Part shown: piece by piece, positions 1 to 9,072 of the stretch | How positions within the stretch are numbered: the stretch's first letter is position 1 | Layout: each line of letters begins with the position of its first letter | Source: Colias croceus | Lineage: Eukaryota; Arthropoda; Insecta; Lepidoptera; Pieridae | Reading direction: 5' to 3' | Length of the DNA stretch: 64,000 nucleotides | Assembly (NCBI RefSeq): GCF_905220415.1 | Contig: NC_059555.1 | Span: 1,302,001-1,366,000, forward strand | Notes under the pieces: generated by a model | The model's input: the letters and a program-made list of their open reading frames with translations, nothing else | Told to the model about the DNA's origin: nothing | The model's database searches: none | Translations under genes and position numbers: made by a program

Positions 1-107
1 CAAAATACATATTTTCTAATCTACTTACTCTTAGTCAATAACAGCATAAGCCAGATTGAGATAGCGATAGAGTATCTGCACTATCTTCAAACGTAGCGCG
101 CCGGCAG

Positions 108-301
108 TCAGTTTGTTTTCCAACCAGCTGGTGGGCCCAGTGCGTCAAGTGTTTTTAACGAATTATTTAGAAAATATAAAGTGTACAGTGTTTCTTTTTA
201 ATTGTCAGTGTGCTAAAATAACTATTGTATGTTTAGCAACCGGCTATCACTAGTCGAATGGAAGTTTTGGATAAAAACAATGTAAAAATATCTTTCCATC
301 G
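108..301 (+). promoter_or_regulatory. Candidate TATA-less promoter and first exon with splice donor
   Basis: A GC-richer patch leads into an arthropod initiator TCAGTT at 108-113 (start site near 110). About 190 bases later a strong splice donor, GTAAGT, begins at 302. The first exon would therefore be about 110-301. It contains an ATG at 258 that stays open for 14 codons to the donor (MEVLDKNNVKISFH, ending in phase 2). It also contains an earlier overlapping ATG at 229 that opens an 18-codon upstream ORF, so the exon may be wholly non-coding. No acceptor or downstream exon was recognised in the window, which would imply a long first intron. The initiator and donor are seen directly; that they belong to one gene is inference. 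Confidence 0.35.
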
Positions 302-641
302 GTAAGTGATTTTCAGCAAATTGATAAATATTTATGTTTTAAACCTATTTGAAGGTTTTATCAAGCGCTTTTTTGTAATTTTATGTTGTAACTATAACAT
401 TTACCCACTTTATGGGGTCGTGGAATATAAAATAATGAAATAATTTTTAAAAAATGTCACAGTAATATCACGTTTGGCATTTTGTTTACCACCGTAGTGT
501 TGTAACACATCTAGCGTATATTATCGACTTATGACAAAAAATCTATTTCATATTAACGTTGATTTATTTATTTTGTTTCTTTTAACAGATTTATATGTAG
601 TTGTTGTTGCAAATAATAGATGTAAATTTTTTACCGCAGGA

Positions 642-1008
642 AAATAAAACATACCACGTGGTTGTTTTATTTGCCTTATGTGTTTTAGTTTTCGTTTGTT
701 GTTTATTAATTTCTCTTTCAGATTATTAATAAATTCATTTTGTTTTAGATTTCCAGAGCTAAATAAAAAATGGGTATAAAACATGAGACATGAGTTGATT
801 GGACGCCGCCACAATTTGCTATATTGTGTTCACTGCATTTCGAGCCTGCGTGTTATCAAGATGGATACTCTAGAAGAATTGTGCAATCTTACGCTTACGT
901 TTTTTTTTTGTTCCTGTAGATAATAAATACATTTGATTAAAGGGAGTGAATTTTTATTTTGAAATTTTTTACACATAAGTTACTTTAAATGTGTAACTAT
1001 GTGAAAAT
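642..1008 (+). repeat. Exact 367-bp direct duplication, copy 1
   Basis: Bases 642-1008 match 1041-1407 without any difference I could find, at an offset of 399 bp, including the same run of ten T residues. The unit contains two polypyrimidine-AG acceptor-like stretches and a short open segment MDTLEELCNLTLT, but no convincing gene. Open frames on the minus strand occur in both copies simply because the sequence is duplicated. Confidence 0.9.
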
Positions 1009-1106
1009 AAACAACAAACGAAAACTAAAACACATAGGGCAAATAAAACATACCACGTGGTTGTTTTATTTGCCTTATGTGTTTTAGTTTTCGTTTGTTG
1101 TTTATT
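1006..1106. repeat. Long hairpin, 44-bp arms, at the duplication junction
   Basis: Bases 1006-1049 are the reverse complement of 1063-1106 with one mismatch. The 13-base loop carries the palindrome CCACGTGG. The left arm is an inverted copy of the first 44 bases of the duplicated unit and sits exactly between its two copies. Confidence 0.9.
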
Positions 1107-1407
1107 AATTTCTCTTTCAGATTATTAATAAATTCATTTTGTTTTAGATTTCCAGAGCTAAATAAAAAATGGGTATAAAACATGAGACATGAGTTGATTG
1201 GACGCCGCCACAATTTGCTATATTGTGTTCACTGCATTTCGAGCCTGCGTGTTATCAAGATGGATACTCTAGAAGAATTGTGCAATCTTACGCTTACGTT
1301 TTTTTTTTGTTCCTGTAGATAATAAATACATTTGATTAAAGGGAGTGAATTTTTATTTTGAAATTTTTTACACATAAGTTACTTTAAATGTGTAACTATG
1401 TGAAAAT
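1041..1407 (+). repeat. Exact 367-bp direct duplication, copy 2
   Basis: Second copy of the 642-1008 unit. The two copies diverge immediately after 1008 and 1407. Near identity means either a very recent duplication or an assembly artefact. Confidence 0.9.
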
Positions 1408-1476
1408 TAAACGGTTGATTAAATGACAGTTCTCATAGATGAGAAACTACTATTGAAATACATACTTAATATACAT

Positions 1477-1631
1477 GCGTTTTCAAAGAAAAACCCGCAT
1501 AGTTCCCATTCCTGTTGGATTTACGGGATCAAAAGTAATTTTTCCAAATTTCATTGTAATCGGTTTAGTAGTATTCGCGTGAAAGAGTAACAAACATCCA
1601 TCCTCACAAACTTTCGCTTTATTAGTAGGAT
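1477..1631 (+). mobile_element. Short retroposon, family A, 5'-truncated
   Basis: Carries the family body (AACCCGCATAGTTCCC, then TTTCATTGTAATCGG, then GTGAAAGAGTAACAAACATCC) and the tail ATTAGTAGGAT. The GC-rich head is missing. This high-copy group resembles lepidopteran SINEs with LINE-derived tails (Metulj-like); the family name is not verified. Confidence 0.75.
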
Positions 1632-1801
1632 GTTAGGAAAATGTTTTCATTAAGACTGTCCTTTTATTAACTTGTTAAAATTAAAATGATGCATGATTCC
1701 TTCATGCTGACTGTGCCTTTCTCCTCACTCCTTTAACTTTATCATCATTTCCTTCTTTATTTTAAATTACATTTCAAGTTTTAAAATTTCTTTTATATTA
1801 A

Positions 1802-1976
1802 ACTAGCTTTCCGCCCGCGTTTTTAAAGAAAATCCTGCACAGTTCCCGTTCACGTGGGATTTCCGGGATAAAACCTAACATATGTGTGTATGTACAAAAT
1901 TTCATTGTAATCGGTTCCGCAGTGAAAGAGTAACATCCCTTCTCGCATAATTTGGCATTTATAATATACGTAGGAT
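1802..1976 (+). mobile_element. Short retroposon, family A
   Basis: Starts ACTAGCTTTCCGCCCGCG, continues through the CAGTTCCCGTTC / GGGATTTCCGGGATAAAACCTA core and ends ATAATATACGTAGGAT. It is older than the copies further right, judging by its point changes. A minus-strand open frame across it is antisense to the element and is not a gene. Confidence 0.75.
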
Positions 1977-2744
1977 TAAACAATTAATAATGTATTCAAC
2001 TGAAATTAATTATAAGTTTTGTTTTTTTTTATTTATTATTTCACGAAACCGTAAATGCAAAATACATTCACGATTTTATCGATTGAAGCACATCCATCAC
2101 TATCACCTTCTATTTATCTAAATACGTACCTATAGTAAAAATGGTGCCATGACTATGTTGAAACGTAGCTTGTTGTCTATAGCTGTCTCATTCTTTCATA
2201 CGACGTTTTCTTTAGATAGAGAGAAACAAATATATGTAAATTGTATACGCTCGATACAAGTACTCTATAGGTTTATTGCTCTGAGGAATCAGGAAAGCCA
2301 TAGAAAAAAAAAAGAAGTATTTTTCCTGAAGAATTTTATCGGGTATGGACGGTATGGTATTATCAGATGATAATATTATATATATACTTACTTTTATACA
2401 TATAAATTAGTGCTAAGCTGATCCAGATTTTTATTAATACCTATGTTTAAATTCCATGTTTGAAAATCCTTTGATTGTATTAATATTAATTATTCACTAA
2501 CGTTCGTAAAAAAAAACATCAAAACGTTTCATTAATATTATATACTTAGCAGCAAAAACTATTTTTAAGAAAAATCATAAATGACAAATAAACAACAATG
2601 ATGGCGGCAAATTGACACGTTTGAAAATGGAATTCGAATTCGATTGACGCGCCAATAGGGCAAGCTTGAGCGCGTTCGTTTGAAAATCGAATTTTATAAT
2701 CTGTGATCGAAAAATATTATTGACAAAATTAAATGTGCTGTTCT
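1977..2744. other. No gene recognised
   Basis: AT-rich sequence with no protein, RNA or repeat I can identify. The plus-strand open frame at 2149-2370 has no recognisable domain and biased AT-rich composition. Confidence 0.5.
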
Positions 2745-2968
2745 ATTGACTTGTGTGCACCTTACACTTTTGTAATAGAGTTGAAAATTGTTTGATTTTG
2801 TAATTTCGTTTTAAAAAAACGTGGTAAATATATTTTTTTGTTTATAGTGACGCGATTGCGTGCATGTGCATCTTATTGCTTTGTAATAAAGTTGATATTG
2901 CTTGATTTTGTAAGTTTATTTTGAAATAACGTTGTATTTAACATGTTTGAACTTTGAAGTGACGCGAT
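2745..2968 (+). repeat. Diverged tandem repeat, two 112-bp units
   Basis: Units 2745-2856 and 2857-2968 share, in order, a GTGC-CTTA segment, TTTGTAATA-AGTTGA, TTGATTTTGTAA and the end block AGTGACGCGAT. Period is 112 bp. The many substitutions show an old duplication. Confidence 0.75.
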
Positions 2969-4161
2969 CAAGATCCAGTAGCGATGTGCAGTCAATTAGA
3001 AAATCGAATGGTAACAAAAAATCGATATCGATAAGACAGATAAGTTAAAACGAGAACAAAAATGTAATTAGTTTTCAATCAAGGTGTTTTTATGAGACTT
3101 CAAAAGGTCATAATTATATATTATTTTATTGTAACATCGAAAATGTCCATCAATAAGAATGAAATTCGCAATGTAAAGGTAAGAGCAAACAAGAATGTAA
3201 CATTTGCTTTGATTAGTGATAACAGCTAATTAATATTTTTAGAGAATTATTTACGAAGAATAATGATTCTTTATAGTAATATTATCTCAATGTTCTTTAT
3301 ATTTTTTTTTGCAAATCATAAACTAGGTACCTATTTAATCGGTTCAGTTTGATGGAGCTTTATCAAAAATCTATATTTTCGCGAATGAGAAAACCTAAAT
3401 TGTCCGTATTTATGCAAAATGGAACCACTCGACAAATTTGCTTTTTTACGTTTCTTGAAGAATACTCATTTAAAAGTGGTCTAAATTCTTATACAAACAA
3501 GAACCACGTGATTTTTACCTTGGAAACAAGGTATACTAAAAGCAGAAAGGAACCACCAGCAACAACGAACAATACACATGAAGCAAAACCGAACCACAGC
3601 ACCACGGGTCTGCTTTGTTCAAACAAATAAACGATATTACTATCATGTCTTTTTATACAAAACAGATCCGCAGATACTTGGTACCATTATACATTACACA
3701 CATTTCTATTAATAACAATTATTTTTAATACACAAAATGGAACCAGGTTTCTATGGTTTGGTTATGCGTAAAATAAATTCATAATTTAATTGTAATTTTT
3801 TATTGCAAAATAAAACCACAAGCATTCGGTTCTATCATGCATAAATAAAAATTGTAAAACATTCTGAAACCCATCATCGCTTTAAGGTACCAAATGCCTT
3901 GACTTGTACAATGCTTCTCATCTTTAAACAACGTATTTCATTACTTAAATAGCTGAAAGTGCTTAAATAGCTTAAATAACTCAAATTTTTAAAGTAAAAC
4001 GTCGAATATAGGTGACATTCAGCGAAGTAGTTCGAATACCTACGTGACGGCCGTTTTTTTTCTCCGCGAAGTAAGTTCTATTGTTTTTGTTAATTACCTT
4101 TAAAATTAAATATGAAAATGTTTAGTAATAAATAAATAAGCAAGCAATTTAATAAAGCTTT

Positions 4162-4190
4162 TTTTCTTTCTTTCTTTCTTTCTTTCTTTC
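4162..4190 (+). repeat. TTTC microsatellite
   Basis: About seven TTTC units. Confidence 0.95.
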
Positions 4191-4725
4191 AATTGGTAAG
4201 AAAAGTATTGGAGACGAACACCCAAGTTAAAATGAAGATACAACGGGTAAGTAGTATTACTAATTTGCATTTAAGTACTTATTGAATCTGAGATGCAGGT
4301 ACGCTTTATCCACTTTTGATTCATTCCCGATTGTGGAGTGATTTTACAATTTTAATTTAAATTTAAAACATTAAGTACAAGAGGAATCTTCTGTGGATTT
4401 ACGTATTTTAACGACACTGCAGTTGTTGTCCACAAAGGCGAGTCGAATTTGTTACGATTCATTTGTCATTGTGAGATGAAACTACTAAACCCTTTTTTAA
4501 AAATAACTGTCGATGATCTAGGAATCTACCTACTATTTTGGTAAAATACGTTTAGATTCAGATTTAGTACAGTACATTCAGCGCATATTATTATTATTTG
4601 TTAGATTTTAAAACTCGCGCTGCCACTGTTTTGACCGGAACAAGGCCCTAGCCCACGAAATTCAAAATTTTAACGAGTTTATTTATTTAAATTTTTGCTA
4701 GGTTTGGTCACTGTTGCATATGATT

Positions 4726-5003
4726 TTTAGGGTTCCGTAACCAAAGGGTAAAACGAGACCCTATTACTAAGACTCCGCTGTCCCTCTGTCTCATTAGACA
4801 GAGCTAACTATCACGGTTCATGAACCGTGATAGTTAGACAGTTGAAATTTTCATAGATGATCTATTTCTGATGCCGCTGTAACAACAAATACTAAAAAAC
4901 AGAATAAAATAAATATTTATATACAATAAACCGTGCCGTTTTTATAGACAATGGTAAGGAACTCTTCATTGCGCGAGTCCGACTCACACTTAGCCAGTTT
5001 TTT
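4726..5003 (+). repeat. High-copy lepidopteran repeat (GTTCCGTA...TTAGCCAG type)
   Basis: Begins TTTTAGGGTTCCGTAACC, includes AAACGAGACCCTATTACTAA, CTCCGCTGTCC, AGACAGTTGAAATTTTCA, CAACAAATACTAAAAAACAG and ends GCGCGAGTCCGACTCACA CTTAGCCAG. I recognise this series of words from interspersed repeats common in Lepidoptera. It has been altered internally by a 34-bp palindrome (see 4804-4837). Confidence 0.7.
4804..4837. repeat. Perfect 34-bp palindrome
   Basis: Two 17-base arms, CTAACTATCACGGTTCA and its exact reverse complement, abut with no spacer. The right arm is part of the surrounding repeat; the left arm looks like an inverted copy of it. Confidence 0.95.
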
Positions 5004-5153
5004 GTACATGGTGCATGTACCTACAACATACTTAGTCGTCTAGTAGGCTACGGCTTTATAAGAACTAATAATATTTTGTTGTCGCCATATACCTACGTAT
5101 AAAAGCCACGCGGCTTTATTGTTTTGATTTAAAGCTTTTTCTTTGTGTTACAG

Positions 5154-5347
5154 AAGGTAACGAAGAATCTTATACGTCGATGCCTCTGGAAAATTTTTCT
5201 TCACCTTCAAGCGATATTCAGGCCATATTACATCTTATTCCTAAAGATGCACAGAGTTTTTATAACGGTCTCATTAGTGCTGATGCAATAGAAGACCACA
5301 TAGACACGGTGGATTTTGAAATCCAATTTGATGACAACGTCGAATAA
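5154..5347 (+). CDS. Candidate terminal coding exon inside the 3.4-5.7 kb transposon
   Basis: A good acceptor (pyrimidine-rich tract then TTACAG, ending at 5153) precedes a 63-codon open frame that starts at GGT 5156 and ends at the TAA at 5345-5347. It needs an upstream exon ending in phase 1. The peptide begins GNEESYTSMPLENFSSPSSD and ends FDDNVE. It is strongly acidic, contains a predicted helix around IQAILHLIPKDAQSF, and has no domain I can name. Nearby donors with GTAAGT are at 4070 and at 4247, the latter after ATG-AAG-ATA-CAA-CGG, but neither clearly gives the right phase. It could be the C-terminus of the element's transposase or a captured host exon. Splice site and open frame are seen; function is unknown. 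Confidence 0.45.
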
Positions 5348-5838
5348 ACGTCCCCTATAAGTTTTATTTTATATATTTTTTTAATTAAAGCTTTATTACG
5401 ATATTATAAATACATAGTTTCATTTATATCATAAAATCCCTAGGTTGTGGTTCTTTTTTGTATAAGAGAAAACCTATCAATTGATAAATGTTAAAAGGAA
5501 CCACATGCACATTTTCTTAATTATCTAGAAAGTTTAAAAATATTCAGAGCCAATTTATATACACATACTTAAATAAGTAATTTATCAATGAATTTAAATA
5601 AAATAAACATTAATTTTACTTCATCTAACAGAGCTGCAAAAGTTTTTGTAAATCCTTTGATATCTCAGAAGTGCGTTTTTGCTGGGTGGTTCCTTTTTGC
5701 TTAAATACGGACAATTGAATCAATCAATGTCAATTCAATAAAATATGTGATATTTGAAAATTTCCAACACAAGTTTTATCTATATTATTATTTTAAAATT
5801 TATCCAATAAAAACGTAGCAAAATAATAAGGAGAGAGG

Positions 5839-7162
5839 AGACTAGGCAGACAAAATTATGCTACACATCATCAACGAACGACTAAAAGCTTATTTGTCCA
5901 GAGAAATTGCGCCTGAACAAGCCGGTTTTGTGAAAGGAAAAGGAACCCGTGAACAAATTCTCATCGTTCGTCAGATCATTGAGAAAGCTCGAGAATTCAA
6001 CAAGCCTACATATATATGCTTTGTGGATTTCTCCAAAGCGTTTGACTCGGTGCTATGGCCAACGTTGTGGAAAACATTACTGGACATGGGCACACCACAA
6101 CACCTTGTGCACCTGCTCAGGCAGCTCTACGAAGGGGGCACAGCTTCAGTGCGGACAGATGACCTCCTCTCAGATAGCTTCCATCCAAGTGCGGGCGTCC
6201 GACAGGGATGCATAATATCACCTTTACTTTTTAACGTCTACACCGAACTTGTAATGCGAATCACTCTCGAGGACTGGGACGATGGTGTTGTGATTGGTGG
6301 ACACAAAATTGCAAACTTGCGGTACGCAGATGACACTACCTTGTTTTCAAGTAACGCAGACCGTATGAAGGAATTGCTTCTCAAAATGGAGCGCGTATGC
6401 CGTACGTTTGGGTTAAAGATAAACCGTTCTAAGACCAAAATTATGATTGTAGACCGCGCCAACGACAATTCGCCCGAAGTGACACAGATTGCGAACTGCA
6501 ACGTGGTTCCGACCTATGTATACCTTGGTGCTTTGATCTCAAACAACGGCGGCTGCGTAGATGAAGTAAAAAGACGTATGGCCATAACCAGAACTGCGAT
6601 GGAGAAGTTGAGAAAAGTGTGGAGGAATCGTAATATCACTAAAGCCACAAAAGTCAAGCTCGTACAAACACTCGTATTCCCCATTTTTCTTTACGCGGCA
6701 GAAACGTGGACAGTGCGCGAGTTGGAAAAAGGGAAGATAAATGCTCTAGAAATGTGGTGCTGGAGGAAGATGCTGGGGATATCGTGGACAGAGTTTCGCA
6801 CCAACGAGTCCATACTCCAAGAGCTCGGCATCAAACAGCGTTTATCGACCGTAGTACAGTCGCGCATACTGCAATACTTTGGACACGTGTCTAGGCGAGA
6901 TAACAACTCCATTGAGCGGCTAGTGGTACAAGGAAAGGTGGAAGGAATCAGATCGCGCGGCAGGTCACCAATGCGCTGGACCGACCAAGTGAAATCTGCT
7001 GTAGGAATTCGCGTATCAGACTGCGCCAGACAGTCTAGTAACAGGAAGAGATGGCGGGAGATCGTGCGGAAAGCTGTGTCCGCCTCTACCACCGATGTGG
7101 ACGTCTCAACGTGACCACGACCACTCTGCCAAGAGTGAATCGACAAAGAAGAAGACTAGGCA
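5839..7162 (+). mobile_element. 5'-truncated RTE-like LINE with 10-bp target-site duplication
   Basis: The direct repeat AGACTAGGCA occurs at 5839-5848 and 7153-7162, bounding an insert of 1,304 bp. The insert contains a reverse transcriptase ORF, a 3' UTR of only 38 bases and a short AAG-repeat tail, typical of RTE-type LINEs. Truncation falls within the reverse transcriptase domain, so the endonuclease is absent. Exact flanking repeats and an uninterrupted frame indicate a fairly recent insertion by target-primed reverse transcription. Confidence 0.92.
5858..7114 (+). CDS. RTE-type reverse transcriptase, N-terminally truncated (418 aa)
   Basis: Reverse transcriptase of a non-LTR retrotransposon, which copies its RNA into DNA at a nicked chromosomal site. 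Visible motifs: a palm-entry segment (QAGFVKGKGTREQI, residues 21-34), motif A FVDFSKAFD (55-63, catalytic Asp57), motif B GVRQGCIISPLLFN (113-126), motif C YADD (156-159) and motif D GLKINRSKTK (185-194). A thumb and C-terminal region follows with the RTE-style FGHVSRRD segment and an Arg/Ser-rich end. Full-length RTE proteins are about 1,000 residues with an N-terminal APE endonuclease; that half is missing because the copy is 5' truncated. The ATG at 5858 is an internal Met of the original protein; coding homology begins a few codons earlier, just after the target-site duplication. Alone it cannot be a functional retrotransposase. No frameshift or stop interrupts it. Confidence 0.93.
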   Translation: MLHIINERLKAYLSREIAPEQAGFVKGKGTREQILIVRQIIEKAREFNKPTYICFVDFSKAFDSVLWPTLWKTLLDMGTPQHLVHLLRQLYEGGTASVRTDDLLSDSFHPSAGVRQGCIISPLLFNVYTELVMRITLEDWDDGVVIGGHKIANLRYADDTTLFSSNADRMKELLLKMERVCRTFGLKINRSKTKIMIVDRANDNSPEVTQIANCNVVPTYVYLGALISNNGGCVDEVKRRMAITRTAMEKLRKVWRNRNITKATKVKLVQTLVFPIFLYAAETWTVRELEKGKINALEMWCWRKMLGISWTEFRTNESILQELGIKQRLSTVVQSRILQYFGHVSRRDNNSIERLVVQGKVEGIRSRGRSPMRWTDQVKSAVGIRVSDCARQSSNRKRWREIVRKAVSASTTDVDVST

Positions 7163-9034
7163 TCATCTGTTAAAAATCAATGTATAAACATAAAGTTATA
7201 AACCACAATTAACTTTCCGCCATACTATTAAATTATTAATTAAAAAGAAATAAGTACAAATCGTTTTTTGTGACTTGCCTAGATTTCATTTTATTTCAAT
7301 TTATTCAAATATCATGCTTCACATATTTAATCAAATTAAAATTCATAAAATATACAGATAAGTAGTTATGTACCATATGCATTAATATCAATAACCTAAC
7401 GATAACCTGTACTTGAAGTCCTAAGAAACAATAAGTTAGTGAATGCAAAGTTTAACTTAGAAAGCCTTAGATATTATATGTATATTGTATAATCAGTTAG
7501 TTAACTTAACTATTTTAAACGTCTAACAATATCCCGAAATTATAGTCCAAAATTCAATACAAAATCTAACTACCATACAAGTCTACGTAAACCTTAACAG
7601 TGAATGAACTCAGATGGTATCTACTGATACTACAATTTAGAGTCACGTACCACGGGTACAACCTGCGGTATAAACATGTACAATTGTTAAAGATTATTTA
7701 TTTTATGATGACATGAGGAAACACATTAGATAGCGTATCTGGTTATAGAAATAAAGATGTGTAGGGGCTTAATATTGAAATAAACTTTTTTGCAAACTTA
7801 CTTAGCTTGTAGGTTTCTGTTACAATTTACATAAATAATTATGAATTTTAGTTCAGTCTTGTTCATCTGAAAGTAAGCTAAGTTAATATTATGTAAGTAG
7901 GTATGTAATAGATCTTAACCAACTTAAAATTAAACCTAAAATATCTTAACCCCAGTTTAACCCTACTTATGTGTTTATGGCAGAAGCTAATCATTTTATT
8001 TGTAACTGGTAGAGTAGTCTGTCCTATCGAATTATAAATAAAAAAAATAAAATAAAAAAAATAAAAAAGCCTTTTTATTTCCTTAATTAAATATATAGTT
8101 TTACAAAAGTTTTACATTTATAGTGTTCAAGTAGATTATTTTAAGTTAAACAGTAAATACATAGCTTTTTATATTATTTGTTCAAGTAAATTATTCTAAG
8201 TTAAACAGTAGTACATAACTTTTATATTATTTGTTTGAATAATATCTTATCGAATTATACAGTCAGTAATTTATACAGTCATCTAACACATAAAACGTAG
8301 CATATTTCTTGGCAAATAATTAAAAATAGAAACCTTAACTTCTGATTAACCAGTTAATTAATAATTATACCTTTTCCTACTTACAATACTATAGCTAACA
8401 TCACTACTATTTTTTCATATTATGTATGTCCACCATACCCCCAAAACGGCTCTACATTTCTAGATACAAATAGAATCATAAACTAACAATACGCGTCAAG
8501 TCGTGATTCGCAACAAAGGGCCAAGGGAATGATTGAGAAGCTGCATTGACCACCGCAGATGGTCGTGGACTTAGGTTTTATGGAAGCCCTAGGGTTTTTA
8601 AGTTAAAATAAATGACAATCTTGTAAGTACTAAGTACCTACACACATTATTTTATGCAATACCTAATCTCTCTGGACTTTGTTTATGTGTTTAGTTTGGT
8701 GCATAATTAAAATGAATGTTCAAAAAACTGCTTGAAGTGGTAGTAAGTGAGATAAAAGTGATAAAATGTCCGGATAGATAAATGTAATATTTAAGTTTGT
8801 TAGAAAATATATTTAGAGGTGTTTCGGTTTTTTATTATATTTTGGCGGTACATATTTGTATAATAAATAGTGCCTTTTTAATCAATGCTATGTTAAAACA
8901 CAGACTCAATAAATACAAAATAATTCAAACTCAAAACCAAACAATTTCATTTCAATGATCAATCCCATACTAACTGTTACATAGAATAAAAAACAAAAAT
9001 CAAAAGCATTCCATATTCGAAAATCAAGAAAAAA
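7163..9034. other. No gene recognised; AT-rich with a small tandem duplication
   Basis: Nothing coding is recognised. An A-rich tract at about 8033-8066 looks like an old poly(A)-type retroposon tail. A 53-55 bp unit is repeated in tandem at 8125-8179 and 8180-8232 (GTTCAAGTA-ATTATT-TAAGTTAAACAGTA). Confidence 0.55.
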
Positions 9035-9072
9035 TTCCCGCTGCTTCCAGAAACTTCTAGAAATCTATAGAA
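9035..9072. promoter_or_regulatory. Strong heat-shock element array
   Basis: TTC at 9045, GAA at 9050, TTC at 9055 and GAA at 9060 form four consecutive perfect inverted pentamers (TTCCAGAAACTTCTAGAA). A further TTC at 9035 and GAA at 9070 lie in the same 5-bp register. This matches the binding site of trimeric heat-shock factor (HSF). A TATAAAT box lies about 100 bp downstream at 9163. A short open frame MDGKNMREAVFLNSK follows from about 9235, but no recognisable heat-shock protein gene follows. Confidence 0.7.

Larger units (their letters stand above)
3398..5716 (+). mobile_element. Unclassified DNA transposon with 31-bp TIRs
   Basis: The ends 3398-3428 and 5686-5716 are inverted repeats of 31 bp with two mismatches, starting AATTGTCCGTATTTA and ending GGAACCAC. 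GGAACCAC or near forms (GAACCAC, GGAACCA) recur inside both ends: near 3501, 3552, 3591 and 3738 on the left, 5445 (inverted) and 5497 on the right. This is the pattern expected of subterminal transposase-binding sites. The interior holds a TTTC microsatellite, an inserted GTTCCGTA-type repeat, and one exon-like coding segment at 5154-5347. No clear target-site duplication is visible, so the superfamily is unknown. The TIR length and intron-bearing layout recall P-like elements, but that is only a suggestion. Confidence 0.7.

Noticed and set aside
548..1213. Two minus-strand open frames with the same start (MWRRPINSCLMF)
   Set aside because: They are identical because the DNA is duplicated; composition is AT-driven and no domain is present.
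3349..3630. 93-codon plus-strand frame
   Set aside because: It runs across the left transposon terminus and subterminal repeats, so it cannot be a single conserved protein.
5949..7146. Other-frame and antisense open frames over the LINE
   Set aside because: Shadows of the reverse transcriptase frame, which alone carries the catalytic motifs.
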